A stretch of 64,000 nt of DNA from Corylus avellana (Eukaryota > Streptophyta > Magnoliopsida > Fagales > Betulaceae), in assembly GCF_901000735.1 (NCBI RefSeq), contig NC_081545.1:868001-932000 (forward strand), written 5' to 3'. Position 1 is the first letter of the stretch, and the number at the start of each line of letters is the position of its first letter. Of this stretch, positions 56,605 to 64,000 are shown in pieces. The position numbers and the translations under genes were made by a program. The notes under the pieces were generated by a model that was not told the origin of the DNA, ran no database searches, and worked only from the letters and a program-made list of their open reading frames with translations.

Positions 56605-58257
56605 CTAGGCACCAAAGTTGGTGGTTTTGGATTTGTCAAAGCCTGCTGGCATAAGACCTCTAGCTTCCATCTCACTACATAACATCTTTGCCTCTTGAAT
56701 TTTTCCACACTGGCAAAGCCCACTGCAAATCTCAGATAAGCTGCCTGAATCAGGATCCATTGATCTCTCAAACATTTCCTTCAAGACTTGGACTGCTCCA
56801 TCAAAGTCCTCATTTTTGCAGAAAGTCGATACCAACATTTTGAAAGTATGCTCATTTGGATGGCAACCACTCCTTAACATGCTATTATATATTTGAAAGG
56901 CACGCTCGGAGTTCTTTCTCATGCACTGACCACAAATAAGGGCAGAAAACGTTGAGGCATTTGGCACTAAGTTATGCTTATCAAGTTCCTTAACCAGATA
57001 TGCCGCTTTCTTTGTCTTACCCTCCTTGCATAGTCCAAATATCAAGGCATTATACGTTAAAATATCAGCCTTAACTTGATTCCTCAACATCTCCTCATAA
57101 AGCTTGCTGCCCATCTCACTATTACCCACTTGGCTATACCCATTTATCAAGGTATTGTAGGTCACAATATTAGGAGTAACATTCGCGACCTTCATCTCAA
57201 TGAAAACTCTATTAGCTTCATGTAATTTCCCTTCCTTGCAAAATCCATGGATAAGCGTGTTAAATGTAACCACATCCTGGTGCACCCCACTCCTTTCCAT
57301 TGAGTTTTTAAACTTTACTGCAAAGCTCAACAGACCCTTACTGCAATGTCCTGCAATCAATGTGTTATAAGACACAGTATTCGGTCTAAAACCCATGCTC
57401 TCCATCTCCCTAAATGCCTCAAGAGCCTTCTCCAATTTTCCTAATTTACAGTAAGCGCACATGACCATATTAAGAGTATAAACATTTGGCGAAATCCTAT
57501 GACGCCTCATTTCTCTATAGAATGCCAAAGTAATATCCATCCTGTGCAAATCAAGCAAAGAGCTCATGTAGGCATTACACGACTCAATAGTAGGGAAAAA
57601 TCCATAATCCTTCATTCGACAAAAAGTATCAGTGGCATCCCTAAACTTCTTCATGTGCGCAAAAGTCTTGAAAAGTGAATCAAAAACACGAGGCGAAGAA
57701 TCACACAAGCGGTACGAGTGTAGCATTTCTTCAAACAGATTGGAGGGTACATCTATGGAACCAGATACAATAATGTTCCTCAAAATGGACTCTGCAGATT
57801 TGAATTTCCGGTTTTTTGTGAGAATGTGGAGAATTATGGAATGAATTTCGAGGGAATGGCAACTGGGTTTTTGAATCCCAGCCCAGTTGAAAAACTCAAG
57901 GGAAAGAACATGGTCCTTCTGAATCTTGAGCAATACATGTTTCACTCTAAGTGGTGTTAGACCGGTTGATAACGAACTGAGCTTAGCCCAATCAGAGTGA
58001 ATTAGGTGGCTGTGTGCAACGTTTATGAAATCAAGGTCTTGAGCTCTGGGCTCAGGGACTGTTCGGTGGGGTATTGGAATTGGTTGCCATTTCCTTTCTC
58101 CAAAATTCCCAGGGATCCTGGGTTTCACAGAGGAATTCAGCAAAGTCGAAAATCGACTGAGTGGAAAACTGTTATTCATAATTTCTTCATAAAACATATA
58201 AAAATGGGTTTTCCTTTTGGTACGCGAACAAGCCGAACAACTTTGTTGTATAACCAA
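56605..58257 (-). CDS. P-class pentatricopeptide repeat protein
   Basis: Intron-free 550-aa protein. From about residue 190 onward it is a run of some ten 35-residue PPR motifs of the P type (for example VVTFNTLIHGFCKEGKLHEA and IVTYNTLINGYSQVGNSEM). There is no E, DYW or SMR domain, so not an editing-type PPR. The N-terminus is rich in Ser and Arg and suits mitochondrial or plastid import; the true start may be a Met about 27 codons in (MNNSFPLSRFS). P-class PPR proteins bind organellar RNA one base per repeat and stabilise, splice or process it. It resembles Arabidopsis At4g26680 as I recall it, but that assignment is tentative. No lesions. A 3' foldback lies beyond its stop. Confidence 0.9.
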   Translation of the reverse strand: MVIQQSCSACSRTKRKTHFYMFYEEIMNNSFPLSRFSTLLNSSVKPRIPGNFGERKWQPIPIPHRTVPEPRAQDLDFINVAHSHLIHSDWAKLSSLSTGLTPLRVKHVLLKIQKDHVLSLEFFNWAGIQKPSCHSLEIHSIILHILTKNRKFKSAESILRNIIVSGSIDVPSNLFEEMLHSYRLCDSSPRVFDSLFKTFAHMKKFRDATDTFCRMKDYGFFPTIESCNAYMSSLLDLHRMDITLAFYREMRRHRISPNVYTLNMVMCAYCKLGKLEKALEAFREMESMGFRPNTVSYNTLIAGHCSKGLLSFAVKFKNSMERSGVHQDVVTFNTLIHGFCKEGKLHEANRVFIEMKVANVTPNIVTYNTLINGYSQVGNSEMGSKLYEEMLRNQVKADILTYNALIFGLCKEGKTKKAAYLVKELDKHNLVPNASTFSALICGQCMRKNSERAFQIYNSMLRSGCHPNEHTFKMLVSTFCKNEDFDGAVQVLKEMFERSMDPDSGSLSEICSGLCQCGKIQEAKMLCSEMEARGLMPAGFDKSKTTNFGA

Positions 58258-59885
58258 AGCGATTCTTTAACTCAAATTATTTCGTCCTAATTCAACGAAA
58301 TGTAAATGAAATGGAAGAGGGTCTTGACGAAAACAATGGGACTAACCTTCTTTGGACGCAGAGAACGAAGAAAATGGAGCTTTTGGGTTCACTTCGCTTT
58401 GCTTCAGACCTCTGAACCTTCACTGAGGCATAAAAAACACAAAGAAACGGCCTTTAAATTGCACTGAATGAAAAAGGAGAAGGAAGGAAGGAATGGGACC
58501 GACGACTGTCGTTGATATATACCAACTAACCAGTCGTATTGGAACGTAGTCGAGGATAGTCGTTTTTCGCTATTGATTGAGTAAACAACTGGAGTTGGTT
58601 TATTCGGTGCTCTCAATACTTAACAAGCCACAAGTCGTATAAGCTTGACATGTGACAACAAGTTGTTGTTCGTGTGTTGTGTCATGTACGTTTCACCTAC
58701 TAATTCTGCGAGATTTTACGGTCATAAGTGAATTTTTACAGTATCGAGTTTGAGTTTGAGTTCGAGTCAAGTTAAATTGAATAAATACCGAGCAAGTTGT
58801 CGAACGAACTGAATTATTCATAGTCCTAATTTTGTTGCCGTAATTAGAGTACTACTTGAAGGTAGTAGGACGCTCATCCAATGTATTTGTTGTCAAGGCT
58901 CTCTCGCTTAGCCTTTTAAAGTGAAAATGTCATGACGCCTTTGTTGACACATTTTTTTTGGCTCAAGCACAGATCTTCACAAAACTAACTTCAGTTGAAA
59001 ACTACAAAATTTGGGCATATTTGGTATATGAGTAATGCTAAATACTATATAATTTTATACAACATTCAGCCAACAATATGTTGACATGGCACTCATAACT
59101 AACTATTAAATACTTTTTTATTATTATTATTGTTTAACAATAATTAATTTGTCCTCAAGAGATAGCTCAATCGGTTAGGACCACGCCTAATGAAGCAAAG
59201 ATCACTAGTTCGAATCCCTCTCCCCCTTGTGTAGACATGTCAAAAAAATTTTTTTTGATTTATTCAATGGTAAGTGCCACGTCATCATTTTTGGATAATG
59301 ATTTGAAAAAACTATAGTATCTAGAATTGAATGGTTATTCATATGAAATAGCCATTCATTTCATTTGTTTGATTGCACACCAAACAAAGAATAAGAGATG
59401 GTCTTCCATTTCAACCTCTTATATTCCCAATAATATATACCTATGTATAATTACCATATAATCATCATTTATTTACGAGATAACACAAACTGGCTCTCGG
59501 TCTCTCTTCTCTTGTTTGTCTATTTGGGGGTTAGGAAATTATGTGAAAGGTGCTTTACTTGACTTGGCTCTCAGACAATATTTTCTCGAAATTACAAGGC
59601 ATTTTGTATCCATGAACAAACTCACATGGGGTCTCATTAGCTCGTTTGTCTCTTTGTAAGATATTTTCATAGGAAGTAACAAGGTGCTTTCGCTTCAAAC
59701 CGTGTTTCCCTCTTCTACACATGATTTTCATTAATTCTCTCAACAATAAGTGAAAAACAACAAGTAGTATAAGATTAGATTACATGGTTGTTTCATATAG
59801 ATTACAATAATTGAGTCACACTTTTTCAAAATACATCTTGTTTTGAATGAGTCGTCTTCTTGGGTGTACAAACTTAAGTAACGCT
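58258..59885. other. PPR leader, SINE-like fragment and receptor upstream region
   Basis: 58258-58440 is probably the PPR 5' leader on the minus strand. 58550-58680 resembles 62985-63110 (shared GGTGCTCTCAATACTTAA-type string). 59151-59260 is SINE-like. 59440-59720 resembles the upstream region of the first receptor gene (about 29330-29500). Confidence 0.5.
59151..59260 (+). mobile_element. tRNA-derived SINE-like fragment
   Basis: GATAGCTCAATCGGTTAGGA resembles a polymerase III A box and CTAGTTCGAATCCC a good B box, followed by a short pyrimidine stretch and a poly(A/T) run. The stems of a true tRNA are not formed. It appears to sit within an older miniature element (about 59030-59330), where TAATGCTAAATACTA pairs roughly with TATAGTATCTAGAATT. 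Confidence 0.5.
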
Positions 59886-59909
59886 TATAAAAGCCCTTCA
59901 CTTGTAGTT
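59886..59909 (+). promoter_or_regulatory. Core promoter of the fourth LRR receptor gene
   Basis: TATAAAAG at 59886-59893, then CCTTCACTTGTAGTT at 59895-59909, 40 bases before the ATG at 59949. Confidence 0.65.
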
Positions 59910-59948
59910 CTTTCTTTACCAAAAGAGCAATAAACACAGTAAAAGATC

Positions 59949-62394
59949 ATGGATAACTATTTTTATCAGTTCATGTTCATGCACTTCCTTTTTCTTCTCT
60001 CGTTGTTCCTTGTTTTACTCACAGGCTCTTTCTCTTCTCAGCAGCCACTTTGCCTTGAAGATGAGAGATCAGCCTTGTTACAATTCAAGGATAGCTTTAC
60101 CATAAACAAGTTTGCTTCTGGTGATCCTTCTACATATCCTAAGGTTGCATCATGGACTCTAAAAGAAGGGAGCAATGATTGCTGCTCATGGGACGGGGTT
60201 GAGTGCAATGAGGACACAGGTCATGTGATCGACCTTGATCTCAGTAGCAGCTGTCTCAATGGTATCAACTTTACCAGCAGCCCCTTCCGCCTTCTTCATC
60301 TTCAAAGGCTTAATTTTGCTGATAATGAGTTCTACGACTCTCTAATCCCATTTGGAGTTGGCAATCTTTCGAGGTTAACCTATCTCAACCTTTCTGATTC
60401 ATTTTTTTATGGACAAATGCCTAAAAGCTTGGCAAATTCATCTTCTTTGGCAACCTTGGATCTACAATACTCCTTGTTACATGGAGAAGTTCCAACCGAA
60501 ATTTTTTTTTCTAGCAAATCTACAGTTTCTTAGCATAGCATACAATGAAGATCTCATTGGTCATTTGCTTGAATTTCACTCCAACAGTTCTCTTGAGGTT
60601 TTAACACTCAGGGGCATACGTTTTTATGGTAAACTACCTGCTTCAATTGGACAGCTAATTTCTTTATATTTTTTAGATTTTTGGAAATGCTATTTCTCTA
60701 GATCTATCCCACCTTCACTAAGTAATCTCACTCAACTCACTGATCTGGATCTGTCAAACAACAATCTTACAAGTCACATCCCTTCTTCCTTGTTAACTAA
60801 CCTGACTCAACTAATTTATTTGGACCTCTCATTTAATAAATTGGTTGGGATGCTAGAGTTTGACATGTTTCTTAAGATCAAAAGTTTAAGTGTGCTTATG
60901 CTATCATCCAACAATTTGACATTGCTGACCAAGGCCAATTCAAATGATACTCTTCCACAGTTTCACACTCTAGGATTGAGTTCTTGCAACTTACGGAAGT
61001 TTCCAGATTTCTTACGTACCCAAAACAAATTGATTTGGCTTGAGCTGCAACACAACAAGGCTTAATACCCAAATGGATGTATAATGCAAGTATAGAAACT
61101 CTTTCAGCTATATTCCTTTCTGACAATTCTCCAATAGGCTTTGAACAATCTCCAATTGTTCTCCCATGGTCTAAGTTAGAAGTTTTTTTACTTGAACGTG
61201 CAGCTCCCCATTCCACAATCATCTATCAAAATTTATCAAGCCCAATGGAACTTGATAAGAGAAATGTCGCCATTGATTTGTAATTTGAGTTCACTTTGTA
61301 TACTTGATTTATCGTATAACAACTTGTCTGGTATGCTTCATCTATGTTTAGGAAACTTCAATTATTTGTTAGTACTTAAACTGCGAAGAAACAACTTTAA
61401 TGGTACCATCCCAAATACATGGGCAAAGGGAAGCAACTTAAGCTTGATTGACTTAAGTGAGAACCAATTCCAAGGTTAGCTACCAAGATCCATGGCAAAC
61501 TGTATACTGCTAGAATATCTTCATGTTGGTAACAATCAGATGAATGACACATTTCCCTTCTGGTTGGGAACTCTTTCTCAGTTGAAGGTTCTTGTCCTTC
61601 GTTCAAATGGATTTCATGGTCGAATAAAGAGTCCTGAAACCAATTATACATTCCCCAAGTTGAATATCATTGATCTCTCTCATAATAGTTTCTCAGAAAA
61701 TTTGCCTGCAGAGTATTTCCTACATTGGAATGCCATGAAAGTTGTTGGTGAAAATAAGTCGAAATACATGGATTTATCTTTTGGCAGATACGGGTTGGCT
61801 TCAAATGTCTAATACACAATTAAAATGACAAACAAAGGTGTAGATTTGGAGTACGAGAAAATCCAAGATGCGTTCACGGTCATTGATTTCTCAAGCAATA
61901 GATTTAGAGGAGAAATTCCAAAACTTGTGGGGAGTCTATTTGCTAAATTTTTCCAATAATGTTCTCACTGGTCATATCCCATCATCTTTAGGGAACTTGA
62001 CGGATATAGAATCAATGGACCTTTCCCAAAACAATTTGCTTGGAGAGATACCTCAACAACTAACACAACTCTTTTTCCTTGCATCCTTTAATGTCTCCAA
62101 TAATTGTCTCACAGGACCTATACTACATGGAAATCAATTTGACACATTTCATAATAGTTCATTTGGAGGTAATCCAGGATTGTGTGGAAACCCTTTATCA
62201 AAGAAATGTGGAGATTACAAGTACACTTCATTCTCATCTTGTCCCTTTGAAGAGAGTCAAAGCTCAGGGTGAATTTGGTTGGAAAGTAGTTGTCATTAGG
62301 GTATGGATATGGATTTGTAATAGGAGTTGTTATTGGGCAAATTTTGATTACAAGGAAATATGATTGGTTTGTGAAGATTTTTGGAAGGATGTAG
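59949..62394 (+). pseudogene. Cf-9-like LRR receptor protein with many lesions
   Basis: Full-length remnant from signal peptide (FLFLLSLFLVLLTGSFSS) and CCSWDGVEC cap to the membrane segment and the tail ending GRM (stop 62392). Lesions in order: frameshift at a nine-T run (60502-60510); 7-base deletion near 61058 compared with the copy at 44320; deletion with frame change near 61195; CAG to TAG at 61477; CAA to TAA at 61810; deletion of about a dozen bases near 61940; deletion at about 62270 before FGWKVV; one extra T near 62297. The promoter is still recognisable. It is the most decayed of the long copies and cannot give a receptor. Confidence 0.92.
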
Positions 62395-63710
62395 CAAACT
62401 CCAAGAATGGTGAATTGGAAGTCATAAATTTAAATTTAGTTAAATAAATTGTTTTAGAGGAATTAATTAAGTTTTAGCATAATTGTATGGTGCTTGATGG
62501 AATTGTAAGCTTATAAAAATTTAAATGTAATATCTCACCATTTGTGTGAGTTTGCATGTGTATGTATGAGTTTGTTGTTTTTACTAACAATTGATAGCAA
62601 ACAGCGCCATCAAATATTATATTCTCTTAAAATTGTAAATGGTTAATAATATCAAACATTTTTCTCAAGAAACTGGTGGTTAGTAAGACTAAGACCTATA
62701 ATTAATCAAATAATTGTAATAAACCATTTGTCAAATATCACCGCTAATTAATAATGTAGATGCTTATGAAATAGATTCTTGTGGTGACTTCAATACTCCA
62801 TGTTACATTTTTTGGATCAGCCCATAGTCTTTAATTAAGTAATTCACATAGTTGGATGATTGATGGACATTAATGGAGGTTCAGCTCTGATAAGAAAATC
62901 CTGTATATATATATACGCGATTTTTCGTACAGCCCAAACACTAGAAAATATTTTCCAGGGAATCATTTTTCAAGAAGAATACAACAGAAGTTGAAAGACG
63001 AACGGAACCAACTACTGTAGTTGCTAGTTGGTATGTATTGGGCGCTCTCAATACTTAAAAAACCATAAGTCGTATAGGCATATTGAAGACAACTCGTCGT
63101 TGTACTGCAAAAGATTGACGTAAGCACTAGGAGTAGCTTTTCTAAATTTTATTCTCTTCCTTAAATGTATGGAAAATTCTTAAAATACCACATGCAACAA
63201 ACTCTCGTGGTGTTCTCTAAATTAATTAGGGAACTCTAAGTTAATCAAAAGTGTTATCTAAATTTAGGGTAGGATAATACTTTTGCTTATCTTAATATTA
63301 TTTTAATATAAAAAAAGGCTTTTTCTTTTGTCTGTTTCCTCTCTCTTTTTCTTTAGCATTTATTTGAAAAGATAAGAAAAACTATTATAGAGTTTATTTG
63401 AATAGTAAATAAAAAGTATTTTAATTTCTTAATTTTTTTTTTTAAAAAAAATCTAAAAGAGAAAAGAGAGTAATTGTAAAGAGAGTTTAGTGGTGTGCGT
63501 TGGTTCTCTCATAATAAGACATACTTGCTACGTGCTAATACGACTTGAATGCCACTTAAAAAAAAAAAAAAAAAAAAAAAAAGACTTGAATGCTTATCCC
63601 TGCAAATGATTATCCTTACGAGCATAAGATAGAGCCCTTTTTGTGTTGTAGTCTTTATTTTCACCTTATTTGATTTTTCAAATATGAGAATAATTTTTAT
63701 AAAGAGCTCA
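62395..63710. other. Receptor-gene trailer and intergenic
   Basis: Shared trailer to about 62570, then AT-rich sequence. 62985-63110 repeats 58550-58680. A long A-run lies at about 63559-63581. No gene supported. Confidence 0.5.
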
Positions 63711-63928
63711 TATATAAAAGGACAGAAATTTCCTCTAAACTAGTATGGAGAAAATATTCTTCAACCCATTTAAAATAGTGTCAAGTGTCTATAAATAATT
63801 AAAGCCATTAATAGCAGTTTACTAACTTAAACTAAATTTAATGTTTATTGATATTTAGCATTATTTTAAATGAGTTGGGGGATATTTCTTTCGAACTGGT
63901 TTAGAAGAAATTTCTGTCCTATATAAAA
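63711..63928. mobile_element. Mutator-like miniature element with 9-bp target duplication
   Basis: The 200-base element at 63720-63919 starts GGACAGAAATTTCCTCTAAA and ends, in reverse, GGACAGAAATTTCTTCTAAA, with inverted repeats continuing for about 60 bases. Direct repeats TATATAAAA at 63711-63719 and 63920-63928 are an exact 9-base target duplication, the hallmark of Mutator-type elements. No coding capacity. Confidence 0.9.
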
Positions 63929-64000
63929 TCAGTTCTATGTACCCTATAATTAACAACAATCCAAGTCAGCTTGTAATATTATGTATTTCTACTTATAACT

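Noticed and set aside
59151..59235. tRNA gene
   Set aside because: Good B box but no matching acceptor stem, and it is followed by a SINE-like tail.

Overview
The window looks like nuclear DNA of a woody eudicot. It has intron-containing genes with GT/AG splice sites, plant-only families (ZED1/ZRK-type pseudokinases, Cf-9-like LRR receptor proteins, an NOI/RIN4-like protein, a CYP71-type P450, a P-class PPR protein), and many AT-rich miniature transposons, SINEs and LTR elements. I cannot name the species. Seven runs of N mark assembly gaps, and several fall inside repeats or genes.

Layout. 1-5603 is a gene-poor block repeated almost exactly at 22270-27890, with a third partial copy (27891-28672) and an older relic (about 21300-21840). 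A hAT-type element with GCGGTTA-repeat ends lies at 5704-7612. Three copies of a kinase unit follow along the window (7613-10127, 16219-19727, 47236-49925). Each carries one intact minus-strand pseudokinase gene of the ZED1/ZRK group. Between the first two units lies a dead LRR receptor gene (11992-15157) split by a non-autonomous LTR retrotransposon with a 5-bp target duplication. 30091-33003, 43698-45704 and 59949-62394 are three further LRR receptor-protein genes, all broken. A CYP71-like P450 is nearly complete but dead at 53403-55016, with a shorter relic at 46058-47235 and a scrap near 20500.

Intact ordinary genes, reconstructed by splicing, are an NOI/RIN4-like gene (37301-39642, plus strand, 3 exons, 78 aa), a p24-beta type cargo receptor gene (40596-42750, minus strand, 4 exons, 222 aa) and a single-exon PPR gene (56605-58257, minus strand). 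An orphan last exon of acetoacetyl-CoA thiolase sits at 35348-35437.

How it fits together. The receptor, P450 and pseudokinase sequences appear to have been copied together in overlapping modules. In the copies seen here the receptors and P450s have decayed, while all three pseudokinases keep open frames although they have lost catalytic residues. In Arabidopsis, ZRK pseudokinases are partners of the NLR protein ZAR1 and act as decoys for pathogen effectors, and NOI/RIN4 proteins are guarded effector targets. This interval may therefore be an immune-surveillance cluster whose surviving part is the decoys; that is inference. Nothing here is clearly a wholly new system. The most unusual items are the surviving pseudokinase set, orphan receptor-gene promoters inside the duplicated block, a 94-bp-arm near-perfect foldback, and hairpin-rich LTR ends.
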